Made by a program: the position numbers and the translations under genes. A DNA stretch of 64,000 bases from an uncultured Burkholderiales bacterium (GTDB taxonomy: Bacteria > Pseudomonadota > Gammaproteobacteria > Burkholderiales > Burkholderiaceae_C): NCBI GenBank assembly GCA_903932865.1, contig CAIZHQ010000021.1:1-64000 (forward strand), in the 5' to 3' direction. Below the pieces are notes generated by a model, which was not told the origin of the DNA, ran no database searches, and saw only the letters and a program-made list of their open reading frames with translations. Shown in pieces: positions 55,101-63,840 of the stretch. The stretch's first letter is position 1. Each line of letters opens with the position of its first letter.

Positions 55101-55891
55101 CAGCCCAGCAAGTTGTCAGCCTTGTCGACCCAACCCTGCTTGAGCGACTGCAGTTGCGCGTCGCGCTCGGCCATGGCCGCGCCGAACACCTGCGCCAGCG
55201 TGCCGGGTTCGGGATCGTCCAGCGGCACAGCCATCAGGGCGCGCATGTCTTGTTCGAGCGCGGGCACATCGCGCCAAATACCCAGCACCTGTGTCACCAG
55301 GGCCGTGCCCATGGGGTAGAGATGTTGACGCCAGTAGTCCTGCACAGCTTCGAGGCGAAGCGCGGCTTCGTCACCGACCAGGTTTTCCTCAAACAGACTG
55401 CCGCTGTCGAACGCGTGTTCGCGCAGCATGCGCTGGCACCAAGCATCGATGGTGTAGACGGCCGCGTCGTCCATGGCCTGCGCTGCCAGCGCTAGGCGGT
55501 GCGCGGCTTGCTCGCGCAGTTCGCCTTCGGGGTATTCGCTCGTCAGTTGTTGAAGGAATTCATCGTCGGTTTCGGCCATGCCCCGGAACACCTGCGCGGC
55601 TTCGGTCAAACGGGCACGGATCCGATCAGACAGCTCACGTGTAGCGGCGCGGGTGAAGGTCATCACCAAAACGTCTTGCGGGAGCATGGGGCGCACAGGC
55701 GCTGTGCCATCTTGGCCGTGGCCCAGCACCAGGCGCACATACAGCGCGGCAATCGTCCAGGTCTTGCCCGTGCCAGCGCTCGCCTCGATCAGGTGGCTGC
55801 CGCGCAGGGGGAAGGTGTGCGCGTTGAGGGCGTGGGCATTGGGGGCATCGGCAGTGAAGGTGTGTGCATTGAGGTCGTGTGAGGTGCTCAT
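52148..55891 (-). CDS. recB: Exodeoxyribonuclease V subunit beta (RecB)
   Basis: 3'-5' helicase and nuclease subunit. The N-terminal UvrD-type motif I is LIEASAGTGKTWTIAALYVRL, motif II-like FAVAMIDEFQDTSPLQFRIFD, and motif VI-like LWYVALTRARHALWVGW. The C-terminal nuclease has GFADLVFEHDGRYWVLDYKSNYLG with the Asp and Lys active-site residues. Length 1247 (E. coli 1180). ATG overlaps the recC stop in ATGA. Confidence 0.97.
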   Translation of the reverse strand: MSTSHDLNAHTFTADAPNAHALNAHTFPLRGSHLIEASAGTGKTWTIAALYVRLVLGHGQDGTAPVRPMLPQDVLVMTFTRAATRELSDRIRARLTEAAQVFRGMAETDDEFLQQLTSEYPEGELREQAAHRLALAAQAMDDAAVYTIDAWCQRMLREHAFDSGSLFEENLVGDEAALRLEAVQDYWRQHLYPMGTALVTQVLGIWRDVPALEQDMRALMAVPLDDPEPGTLAQVFGAAMAERDAQLQSLKQGWVDKADNLLGWIEAQLAVKKHGWNGTLLQVGRSQKWLEALKSWSQSDGDFKALKDAMGKGWNRFTPEGLLECRKDGDVVDLPPESQAYAQLLAGLESLPDPTQVARLHARTQVLQRMAELKRRSGLFGFADMLQRLDVALADPASGERLAQRLREQFPVAMIDEFQDTSPLQFRIFDRIYRTADNRLDTALLLIGDPKQSIYGFRGADIHSYLAARRATNGRHHVLGTNFRSTQAVVAVVNRWFDISPDAFGYKQGDQDGQDPLPFQPVGAKGRSEVFTTSAGDVQAMTVVHDATLRSQRDAQKHLSALCAEQIVAWLSDPQARFADAQNGDKPLQPKDIAVLVRTGKEAAAVRDALRLRGVASVYLSDRDSVFASDEAQDLCLWLRGVAEPQDMRRLRAALGTRTVSLSLAELYDLATQDELLDKRAEQMRELHQTWQSQGVLAMLRQSLHVLKLAGRWRGQTDGERRLTNVLHLAELLQAASSQIEGEQALIRWLAQQMDEAQWGNTSGGEEQTVRLESDEDLVKLITIHASKGLEYPVVCLPFAHSHRVVTADKAAVLQLEGGEVEGEGERHWTLDFDKEDSQIADHDRLREDLRLWYVALTRARHALWVGWSAVKRGNGKTCVNHDSAAGHLLGSGQELESADWLSKLQALQTNKASKALSVRLLLAPEVVPLTLWQKPAQTTELIEALNCTARIDKSWTIASFSRLTRDLSSQTLAPLVLHLNPPRPADDEPPEDAAMPMASVTSPGVLTPWHGFAKGPTAGNFLHDQLEWLAADSFVIDASKAERLKYRCENAGYAAQAGDVVQWLSRVVAQPLRGPNASLNALGALLPEMEFWLPAERLHARQVDALCQQHLLPGVSRPQLPDAQLHGMLMGFADLVFEHDGRYWVLDYKSNYLGADDAAYTAPALDAAMAQHRYEVQAALYMLALHRLLRARLGDAYDPAQQLGGAVYLFLRGIDGPAGGCCTLPAPWALLDGLDAMLNTEVVAWV

Positions 55892-58800
55892 GCCAGCTCT
55901 CCCTCTTCGCTGTCGTGCAGCGCATCGGGCAAGGCCTCGATCTCGGCTTGCTCGGCCCAGGCCTTCAAGGGCGCATAAACGGTTTGGGCCAGACGCTCGA
56001 ACTCGCCCGTGGCCAGCAAGTCCTCCACCGTGGCATAGGTACGGGCCAGCGACGGGTCTTTGTCTTTTTCAGCGCGTTTGAAGTCACTGCCTTCATAAGC
56101 ATCGGCCAGCGCGTTGGTGTTTTCTGGGTCTTTGAGCCACTGCAGCGCCACACCGGGCGGCAAAGGCAGCGGCCAACGCATGCCCTCGGCCCAAACGGCC
56201 AACAGCGCGGTCAACTGAGCGCGCGCGGCTTCAGGATCCTGCTCGGCCATGCGCAGCACGGCGTTGCGGCCGACCACCACAGACTTCAAAGGCTGGTCTA
56301 TCGCGGCAGCGGCCAGCGACAGCAACCAAATGTCGATCAGCTTGTCCGGATAGGCCTGCGGTTTTTGGGTTTTGAAGCTGGCCAGATCGCTGGCGCGCAG
56401 GTGCAAGGACATCAGTCCCCCGTCGTTCACACCTGTGCCTACCCGTACATCGGCCAGCGCGTCTTGTAAGGCGACCTGGGGATGCGCCATGTCCACCAAA
56501 AGGCGCTCGGCCGCATGGGGGTAAGCCTGCCGCTCGCGCAGCGCTGCGCCCAACATGGCCTGCAGGCGGGTCTTGAGATTTTCTGCGGCGAGCGCGCCCA
56601 CGCCCGCCAGTGGCAAGGCCCCGGCTTGGCGCAGACGCTGCACCACCTGCTGCACATGCGCGGGCAAGGTTTCTGCGTTCAGCGCCGTGGGGACATGCGC
56701 CAGCTCGTGGTCGATCAACTGGTACAGATCCAGACCCGTCAGTCCAAAAAGTTCCTCGTCGTGCAGTTCGCTGCGCAAGCCCTCCAGATGCACTTGCAGG
56801 CGTTCGCGAAAAAACGCGCCCACAGGTTTGCGTAAAAAGCGGGCCAATTGGCCGAGCGTGATGACCGGCACGCCATGGGCAGATTCCAGTGGCGGCAACC
56901 AACCAACCGATGACCCGGTCGAAGCGGTCTCTGAATGCGATGGCTTGTCGGAGAGCGCTACGCGTTCGGAGACTGCTCCTACAGCGGCCGTGTCCTGCGC
57001 TGCATGCCACTCCTTGGCATAGGTGTACAAACCACTGCCCTCTTCAAAATAAGTGCGGCTGAAGGCTTGCAGCGGGTGCTCCGTGGTCAGGCGCTTGGCC
57101 GTGCCCTTTCCCCAAAGCAGGTCAATCTCGTCGCGCAGCTGCGAGACCAGCACCGAAGGCGGTTGCTCGCTGTTGTCGCGCACACTGCGGCCGCTCCAGC
57201 TGACGTAAAGCACTTGGCGCGCCGACAACAGGGCTTCGAGCATGAGTTGGCGGTCGTCGTCACGGCGGGAGCGGTCACCGGGGCGGCTCATGCCGGGCAG
57301 GCCCATCAGGTCGAAGTCTGCTCGCGGACTGTGGCGCGGGTAATCGCCATCGTTCATGCCCAGCAAGCACACCGCCTTGAACGGGATGGCCCGCATGGGC
57401 ATGAGCGTGCAAAAGGTCACGCCCCCTGCCCGAAAGCGTTGCTCGAGTCGGGGCGTCTTGAGCGCTTCGAGCCAAGCCGCACGGGCCACGGCCAGCGGCA
57501 CAGACTCTGTAAAGCTGGCCTCGGCGCAGGCCCGCACCCAGTCGGTCAGCGCTTGGTCTAGAGCAGACAGCGCATTGCGGTCGTTGTCACTTCGCGGCTT
57601 GAACATCGCGGCCATCAAGGCGCGGCCTCGCTCGGCCCATTGCGCAGGCGGGGCCTCCTGCGTGCAGGTTTGCCACCAGTCGATCAAGGCCTGCAGCAGG
57701 TGCGCCAAAGACCCGGCCAGCTCGGCGTCCAGCCCGCCCACTTCGGGATAAGGCGTGGCCCCCTGTGCATCGGTGGTCAACGGATCGGCCCCGCAGGCAT
57801 AGCCCATGAGCATGCGCTGCACGCCAAATAGCCCAGAGTTGTCTTCGCCGCACACGCCCAGGCCCAGGCCTGCACGGTGCTCAGCCGACAGGCCCCAGCG
57901 GATGCCTGATCCATCCATCCAGCGCAGCAGCGTGGGCAGGCCGCCTTCATCCAAACCAAATCGGGCGGCCAACGCAGGCACTTCGAGCAGCTCGACCAAC
58001 TCGCTCATGCGGCAGCGCTGCTGCGGCAAGGCCAGCAGCCACTCGATCGCATGAATCAGCGGGCTGATGGCCTGTGCGCCCAGGTCGGCAATGTCAAACG
58101 GGATGAAGCGCGCATCTGCGCGCTTGTATTGTCCGAACACAGCGCGAATCGCCGGGGCCACGGTTTCGATGTCGGGCACCATGACCACCACGTCGCGGGG
58201 TGACACAGGCTGATCGCCCGGCGGGTTGTGGAACCATTGCAGCAGTTGGTCGTGCAACACCTCCAGCTCACGCACCGGGCTGTGCGCGATTTTGAAAACA
58301 ACCGATTGATCGCCCTTGGTCCATGGCTCAGCAGGGGCACCGCCACTGGACGGCTCCAGGTCGCGAATACGCCGCTGCAACTGAGCGAGCAAGCGCGTGC
58401 CGTCTTCGCCGGGCACATCGTCAAAAAAATCCAGCCGCGGCCACTGCGTGAGTTGCTTGGCCGCTTGCAGGTCGTCAAATGCGTCGAGCTGGCGGATGAA
58501 GTCACGCCCCTGCCGCCCCCAAGCCGCCAGCAGCGTGGGCGCGTGCAGGTGCATCTGCGCCAGAGGCAAACGGGCCAAAGCCTCGCCCCGATAGGCATGG
58601 CGGCGCCGCTCGGCCTGCAGCCATTCGCGCCCATCGATGATGTCGCCCCAATGGTATTGGCACGGGTTGGGCACGGCCAGCATCACCTGGCTGTGCGCAG
58701 AGAGCGCCGCCAGCATCTCCAGCAGTTGCCCCGGCATGTGGCTCATGCCAAACACCGACACACGCCGCGCCACGTCGCTGGCCAGTGGCTGTCCAGACTG

Positions 58801-59433
58801 CAAATGCGCCAGCGCCCGTGCATGTAGCTCCGGGCGGGTGGCTTGGCGCTGAGCGTCATCCAATGTGGCCAAGACGCGCCGCCACAACTCGGCCTGCCAA
58901 AGTTGGTCTTCGGCCAACGTGTCAGAACCGACCGATTTGCGCAGCACATCACGCCCGGCGGCCCAGTCTTGTAGCCAGTCGGGTCGATAAATTTGGTACT
59001 GGTCAAACAGGTCGGCCAGGCGGCTGGCCAGTTGCAGCAGGCGGTCAGGCTCGTCGCCGCGCAAAAAACCCGCCACGGGCTTGAAGACGGGGTCACCCAA
59101 GCAGCCGGGCAGCAAAGCCATCAGTCGCCAGGTCATGGGCAGTTTGTCCAGCGGCGAGTCGGACGGCACATTCTGCGTGCCCAGCACCTGCCGATAAGTG
59201 CGCCACAAAAAACGTGAAGGCAACTCCACCCGCGTGGCCGCGCACACCCCACTCTGGCGCGCCAGCTCGATCTTGATCCACTCGGCCATACCATTGCTTT
59301 GCACCAGCACCACCTCGCTCTCCAGCGGATCCAGCGGATGCGCTCGCAGCCACCCCGTCAGGGTGTCGGCCAGCCGCTCGGAGCGGTGGCTGTGCAGGGC
59401 AATGAAACCGGGCGAAATGGTAGAGACAGGCAT
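55888..59433 (-). CDS. recC: Exodeoxyribonuclease V subunit gamma (RecC)
   Basis: Chi-recognition and structural subunit of RecBCD, an inactive helicase-like protein. Start ATG 59433 aligns with the family N-terminus: FIALHSHRSERLADTLTGWL then EVVLVQSNGMAEWIKIELA. RFIPFDIADLGAQAISPLIHA and FCTLMPMRAIPFKAVCLLGMNDGDYPR are conserved. Length 1181 (E. coli 1122). The first gene of recC-recB-recD; upstream starts at 59454 and 59538 are also open. Whether its Chi sequence equals that of E. coli cannot be read. Confidence 0.95.
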   Translation of the reverse strand: MPVSTISPGFIALHSHRSERLADTLTGWLRAHPLDPLESEVVLVQSNGMAEWIKIELARQSGVCAATRVELPSRFLWRTYRQVLGTQNVPSDSPLDKLPMTWRLMALLPGCLGDPVFKPVAGFLRGDEPDRLLQLASRLADLFDQYQIYRPDWLQDWAAGRDVLRKSVGSDTLAEDQLWQAELWRRVLATLDDAQRQATRPELHARALAHLQSGQPLASDVARRVSVFGMSHMPGQLLEMLAALSAHSQVMLAVPNPCQYHWGDIIDGREWLQAERRRHAYRGEALARLPLAQMHLHAPTLLAAWGRQGRDFIRQLDAFDDLQAAKQLTQWPRLDFFDDVPGEDGTRLLAQLQRRIRDLEPSSGGAPAEPWTKGDQSVVFKIAHSPVRELEVLHDQLLQWFHNPPGDQPVSPRDVVVMVPDIETVAPAIRAVFGQYKRADARFIPFDIADLGAQAISPLIHAIEWLLALPQQRCRMSELVELLEVPALAARFGLDEGGLPTLLRWMDGSGIRWGLSAEHRAGLGLGVCGEDNSGLFGVQRMLMGYACGADPLTTDAQGATPYPEVGGLDAELAGSLAHLLQALIDWWQTCTQEAPPAQWAERGRALMAAMFKPRSDNDRNALSALDQALTDWVRACAEASFTESVPLAVARAAWLEALKTPRLEQRFRAGGVTFCTLMPMRAIPFKAVCLLGMNDGDYPRHSPRADFDLMGLPGMSRPGDRSRRDDDRQLMLEALLSARQVLYVSWSGRSVRDNSEQPPSVLVSQLRDEIDLLWGKGTAKRLTTEHPLQAFSRTYFEEGSGLYTYAKEWHAAQDTAAVGAVSERVALSDKPSHSETASTGSSVGWLPPLESAHGVPVITLGQLARFLRKPVGAFFRERLQVHLEGLRSELHDEELFGLTGLDLYQLIDHELAHVPTALNAETLPAHVQQVVQRLRQAGALPLAGVGALAAENLKTRLQAMLGAALRERQAYPHAAERLLVDMAHPQVALQDALADVRVGTGVNDGGLMSLHLRASDLASFKTQKPQAYPDKLIDIWLLSLAAAAIDQPLKSVVVGRNAVLRMAEQDPEAARAQLTALLAVWAEGMRWPLPLPPGVALQWLKDPENTNALADAYEGSDFKRAEKDKDPSLARTYATVEDLLATGEFERLAQTVYAPLKAWAEQAEIEALPDALHDSEEGELA

Positions 59434-59824
59434 GCGGTGAACAAGTGCAGACATGGAAGCGAAGGGACAAGAATAGCCGCAATCGTGCCCGCCACCAGGC
59501 TCATGGCAGGAGCCCTGCATTGCCCAATTTTTAAGCACCAGCCGCCACGCCAGTCAGGATGCGGCTTGGCGCAGTTGTGCAAGGACTTATCCACACGTTT
59601 GGGCACGGGGTTTGGGGGCAAATCCACCCCAGGATCAAAACACCCGCTTCATTGCCCCACAGAGGCCACACCCGTGCAGGGAGAACTGTGCACGTCTGCC
59701 CCAGCCCCTCTGAGCACCCGCAAAAAACGCGCTTTTGGCTTAAGGGAATACGCTGAAAGCAAAAAACACGCATCCAGCAGATACTTTGCTGATCAACTTC
59801 GATCAACACATAAGGAAACGACAC
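59434..59824. other. recC / Bug-gene intergenic region with a DnaA-box-like site
   Basis: A 391-base divergent region. TTATCCACA at 59587-59595 is a perfect DnaA-box match. GATCAAC occurs twice just before the ribosome site of the Bug gene (59790-59806). No sigma-70 promoter with two good boxes was identified. Confidence 0.45.
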
Positions 59825-60805
59825 ATGACAGCCTCCTGGATTAAGCGCACGGCTTGCGTCACAGGCGCGATGCTGGCCATCGGCATGCCCATGGGCGCTT
59901 GGGCTCAAGCTTGGCCCAGCAAACAGCCCATCAAATTGGTGGCCGTGTTCCCGCCGGGCGGATCGGTGGACCAAGTGGCGCGCATTTTGTCGGGCCCCCT
60001 GTCTCAGCAACTGGGGCAAAGCGTGGTCGTCGAAAACAAGGGCGGCGCATCGGGCGTGATCGGCACGGCAGGCGTGCTCAGCGCTCCCGCCGATGGCTAC
60101 ACCTTTGCCGTGGTGTTTGACACGCATGGCGTCAACCAAAGCCTGATGCCCAACATGCCATATGACAGCAAAAAGGACCTGACCCCTCTGATCCTGGTGG
60201 GCACTTCGGCCATGATGTTGACCACGCATGCCAACACCGAATACAAAACATTTGCCGATGTGGTGGCCGCCGCCAAGGCCAAAAAGAACGTCTCTTATGG
60301 CTCGATTGGCAATGGCAGTCTGGCGCATTTGGCCATGTCTTTGTTGGGCAAAAGTGGCAACATGGAGTTCAACCATGTCCCTTTCAAAGGCGGTGGACCC
60401 TTGATGAACGATGCGATTGCAGGACACATCCCTTTGTCCATGGCCACCGTCTTTTTGAACAAACCGCACATCGAGAGCAAGCGGTTGAGGCCTCTGGCCG
60501 TCACATCGGCCAAACGTGTCGCTGACTTTCCTGACGTCCCCACCATTGCCGAAGCAGGCTTTGCAGGCTTCGAAGCGCCCGCGTGGTGGGCGCTGCTGGC
60601 CTCATCCAAAACGCCCCCGGACATCATCCGCCGCATGAACGAAGAGCTGAACAAAGCGCTGGCCAACCCGGACGTCTCCAAACGATTGGTGGCCCAGGGC
60701 ATTGAAATTTCAGGCGGCAGTGTTGAAAAAGCCAAAACCTTCATTGACGGTCAGATCGACACTTGGGCCAAAGTGGTGCGCGACAACGGCATCAAACCCG
60801 ATTGA
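59825..60805 (+). CDS. Bug/TctC-family solute-binding protein (second copy)
   Basis: A 326-residue periplasmic binding protein. Signal peptide TASWIKRTACVTGAMLAIGM ends after AWAQ. Bug motifs: WPSKQPIKLVAVFPPGGSVDQVARIL and GGASGVIGTAGVLSAPADG. AAGGAAACGACAC is the ribosome site. Partner TctAB genes are not nearby. Compared with the protein at 43227 the ligand loop differs, so the ligand is likely different. Confidence 0.93.
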   Translation: MTASWIKRTACVTGAMLAIGMPMGAWAQAWPSKQPIKLVAVFPPGGSVDQVARILSGPLSQQLGQSVVVENKGGASGVIGTAGVLSAPADGYTFAVVFDTHGVNQSLMPNMPYDSKKDLTPLILVGTSAMMLTTHANTEYKTFADVVAAAKAKKNVSYGSIGNGSLAHLAMSLLGKSGNMEFNHVPFKGGGPLMNDAIAGHIPLSMATVFLNKPHIESKRLRPLAVTSAKRVADFPDVPTIAEAGFAGFEAPAWWALLASSKTPPDIIRRMNEELNKALANPDVSKRLVAQGIEISGGSVEKAKTFIDGQIDTWAKVVRDNGIKPD

Positions 60806-60807
60806 GT

Positions 60808-61239
60808 TCAGGCCGTCGCATCCGGCGACGGCGCGTCCACCACCAAGTCACCGTTCAGTGCGCGGACCCGGTGGTCGACGTAATAACCGCCAAACTCTGT
60901 GTACCTGAGCAAAACCCGTTGGCAGCGGTTGCAAGAAAAAACATCGCTTCGGTTGCAGGGGAAAAATTGCGGCGCAAATGGCGCAAGCGGGCTGTCGTAT
61001 CGGGTACCTTGAGGGTGAAACTCTTCAAATGTGGGTTCACTGCCCGCGGCATTTTCTCCCTCGCTGATTTGTGCGCGCAAGCTGCCTACAGCGGTCATTT
61101 GCGGTCCGGGCCAACGGTCTTCCGTCATGCTTTCCCAGCCGGCACAAGGCCCCAAAGTGCATTGGCATTTTTGGGGTGAAGTGGCCAGAACCAAAGCTTT
61201 CAAAGCTTGGGCGTCGAGGTGGGGTGGTTGAATTGTCAT
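60808..61239 (-). CDS. Conserved Cys-containing hypothetical protein
   Basis: A 143-residue cytoplasmic protein. Cys motifs: CQCTLGPCAGW near residue 25 and CNRCQRVLLRYTEFGGYYVD near residue 100, spaced as in a zinc-binding site. The C-terminal sequence LRYTEFGGYYVDHRVRAL is distinctive and I recognise it as conserved in Comamonadaceae without assigned function. It is divergent from the flavin reductase gene and convergent with the Bug gene. Confidence 0.7.
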   Translation of the reverse strand: MTIQPPHLDAQALKALVLATSPQKCQCTLGPCAGWESMTEDRWPGPQMTAVGSLRAQISEGENAAGSEPTFEEFHPQGTRYDSPLAPFAPQFFPCNRSDVFSCNRCQRVLLRYTEFGGYYVDHRVRALNGDLVVDAPSPDATA

Positions 61240-61330
61240 GTCGCTGGCGTTTCAAGGTGGGTCGCTGCTGCCATCGGATGATGTCGCACAGGCGAACGGC
61301 ATAAATGCTTCAGTGGGTAGAATTTTAACG

Positions 61331-61963
61331 ATGCACTTTTACGAACCCCACCTGGGCCACGGCCTCAAGCACGACCCGTTCAACGCCATCGTGGGACCCC
61401 GCCCCATTGGATGGGTGTCCAGCCGCAGCGCCAGCGGGGTGCTCAACCTGGCGCCCTACAGTTTTTTCAACGCCTTCAACTACGTGCCCCCGCTGATCGG
61501 ATTTTCCAGTGTCGGGCGCAAGGACTCGTTCAACAACATCGAAGCCACGGGCGAGTTTGTCTGGAACCTGGTCACGCGTGACTTGGCCGAGGTGATGAAC
61601 CAAACCTGCGAGGCAGTGCCGCCCGAGGTGAGCGAGTTTGAATTGGCGGGCTTGACCCCCGAGCCCTCACGCCTCGTGGGTGTGCCGCGTGTGGCACAAA
61701 GCCCGGTGAGCTTTGAGTGCCGCTGCACACAGATCCTGCAACTCGAAAATCTGGATGGCAAAAATATCGAGACCTGGATGGTATTTGGCCAAGTGATTGG
61801 GGTGCACATCGACGAACGCTTGATTGCCAACGGGGTCTACGACACCGCCAATGCCGGGCACATCCTGCGCGGGGGAGGTCCGGCCGATTACTTCAGCATC
61901 GGACCGGAACAACTGTTCAAGATGCACCGTCCCGAAAGCGGCGCGCGCGATCTACCCAAGTGA
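61331..61963 (+). CDS. Flavin reductase family protein
   Basis: A 210-residue FMN-binding split-barrel protein: IVGPRPIGWVSSRSASGVLNLAPYSFF and VGRKDSFNNIEATGEFVWNL match flavin reductases of the DIM6/NTAB type. It may supply reduced flavin to a monooxygenase or act as a nitroreductase-like enzyme; the partner is not adjacent. Start ATG 61331 follows a TAGAAT element by seven bases, so the mRNA may have little leader; an upstream ATG at 61238 is less likely. Confidence 0.87.
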   Translation: MHFYEPHLGHGLKHDPFNAIVGPRPIGWVSSRSASGVLNLAPYSFFNAFNYVPPLIGFSSVGRKDSFNNIEATGEFVWNLVTRDLAEVMNQTCEAVPPEVSEFELAGLTPEPSRLVGVPRVAQSPVSFECRCTQILQLENLDGKNIETWMVFGQVIGVHIDERLIANGVYDTANAGHILRGGGPADYFSIGPEQLFKMHRPESGARDLPK

Positions 61964-62059
61964 GTTGGCCCCAATGACTCGGGCCTTGGGTTTTCCCTAG
62001 CCCGAACTGCACACTGCTGGCCGCATGATTTGGGCTCACGAGTCCAACACAAGTCCTTC

Positions 62060-63721
62060 ATGACCACCGTTTCTTCTGCATCCGCCGCCCAGCCCCCCAT
62101 CTGCAGCACCATGATGCAGATGCCCTTGTCGCTGAACCACTTGCTCGAGCGTGCCGGCACTTTGTTTGCCAGCAACGAGATCGTCTCGCGCTTGCCCGAC
62201 AAGTCACTGCGCAGGCACAGTTACGGCGCTTTTTACCAGCGCACCCGCCAACTGGCCCAAGCATTGCAAAACATGGGCCTGCAAAAAGGTGAGCGCGTGG
62301 CCACCCTGTGCTGGAACCACCACGCGCACCTGGAGTGCTATTTCGGCATACCGGCCGCAGGCGGGGTGATGCACACCCTCAACCTGCGCCTGTCGTCCGA
62401 AGAGATCGCCTGGATCGCGGGCGACGCGCAAGACAAGGTGCTGATCATCGACGACGTGTTGCTGCCCCTCTACCAGCAGTTTGCGCATCTGTATCACTTT
62501 GAAAAGGTAGTCGTGTTCCCCTTCTCCGGTGCCCCCGTGCCCGCACCCTTTACCGACTACGAGCACTTGTTGGCGGGCACCGACACACAGGGTTTTCAAT
62601 ACGCCGCGCATGCCGAAGACGATGCGGTGTCGATGTGCTACACCTCGGGCACCACGGGTCGTCCCAAGGGTGTGGTGTACTCGCACCGCTCCACCATCTT
62701 GCACACCCTGGTGGGCTGCCTGGGCGACTTTTGGGGCCTCAAAGGCAGTGACGTCATCTTGCCCGTTACCCCCATGTTCCACGCCAACAGCTGGGGCATC
62801 CCCTATGGCGCCGTGATGATGGGCGTCAAGCTCGTCTTCCCCGGGCCGCACCTGCACCCGGAAGATTTGCTGGACTTGATGACAGCCGAGCCACCCACTT
62901 TGTCGCTGGGCGTGCCCACCATCTGGATGGGCCTGATCCAGGCTTACGAAGCCGCACAAACCACTCAGCCAGGCCGCTGGAAACTGCCCACGGGCATGCG
63001 CTCGCTGGTGGGTGGCGCGGCCGTGCCCGAAGCGCTGATTCGTGCTTTTGACCGGCACGGCATTTGGCTTTTGCAAGGCTGGGGCATGACCGAAACCTCT
63101 CCTTTGTGCACCGTGTCTTACCCCAAGTCAGAGTTGAAAGACGCTCCCATAGACGAGCGCTACCGCCGCGCCGCCATGGCGGGCGTGCCCGTCCCCCTCA
63201 CCGAGCTGCGGATTCGAGGCGAAGACGGACTCGATGCTCCCTGGGATGGTCAACATGTGGGCGAGATCCAGGTGCGCGGGCCTTTCATCACCGGCAGCTA
63301 CCACCAGGTGCCGGTGAGCGAAGACAAGTTCAGCGCCGACGGCTGGCTGCGCACGGGCGATGTGGCCAGCGTGGACGCCTTGGGCTTTGTGCGCATCACC
63401 GACCGCACCAAAGACCTGATCAAGTCCGGCGGCGAGTGGATCAGCTCGGTCGATCTGGAAAACGCCCTCATGGCCCACCCCGACGTGGCCGAAGCGGCGG
63501 TGATCGCCATCCCCGACCCCAAGTGGAGCGAGCGCCCCTTGGCCTGCATCGTGCTCAAACCCGGCAAGCAGCAACGGCCCGAAGACTTTGCCGCGCACTT
63601 GCTGCAGCACGGGTTTGCCAAATGGCAAGTGCCCGACCGCTACGAGTTCATTGACGCCGTGCCCCGCACCTCCACCGGCAAGTTCTACAAACTCAAACTG
63701 CGCGAGCGCTTTCCGGCCTGA
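62060..63721 (+). CDS. Long-chain fatty acid / acyl-CoA synthetase
   Basis: ANL-superfamily ligase activating a carboxylic acid to its CoA thioester. Motifs: MCYTSGTTGRPKGVVYSHRS (P-loop-like A3), LQGWGMTETSPLCTV (A5), RTGDVASVDALGFVRITDRT (A7/A8) with KSGGEWIS, and the C-terminal catalytic Lys in RTSTGKFYKL. Length 553 from ATG 62060; 62114 is also possible. Together with the acyl-CoA dehydrogenase and hydratase genes at 34-40 kb it suggests active acyl-CoA metabolism. The chain-length preference is not readable. Confidence 0.92.
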   Translation: MTTVSSASAAQPPICSTMMQMPLSLNHLLERAGTLFASNEIVSRLPDKSLRRHSYGAFYQRTRQLAQALQNMGLQKGERVATLCWNHHAHLECYFGIPAAGGVMHTLNLRLSSEEIAWIAGDAQDKVLIIDDVLLPLYQQFAHLYHFEKVVVFPFSGAPVPAPFTDYEHLLAGTDTQGFQYAAHAEDDAVSMCYTSGTTGRPKGVVYSHRSTILHTLVGCLGDFWGLKGSDVILPVTPMFHANSWGIPYGAVMMGVKLVFPGPHLHPEDLLDLMTAEPPTLSLGVPTIWMGLIQAYEAAQTTQPGRWKLPTGMRSLVGGAAVPEALIRAFDRHGIWLLQGWGMTETSPLCTVSYPKSELKDAPIDERYRRAAMAGVPVPLTELRIRGEDGLDAPWDGQHVGEIQVRGPFITGSYHQVPVSEDKFSADGWLRTGDVASVDALGFVRITDRTKDLIKSGGEWISSVDLENALMAHPDVAEAAVIAIPDPKWSERPLACIVLKPGKQQRPEDFAAHLLQHGFAKWQVPDRYEFIDAVPRTSTGKFYKLKLRERFPA

Positions 63722-63840
63722 GGCGCTTTCAGCGGTTTGACCAGATTTTTCCGCATTAGGCTCTCAGGGCATGGGGTTAAGAAGCACAGCCCACAATAGA
63801 CTCGCGCTGCTTGAGCGCCACTTTTTTCAGGGGGATGACC

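Noticed and set aside
59531..60469. 312-residue minus-strand frame over the second Bug gene
   Set aside because: Antisense shadow of the Bug gene; no family motif.
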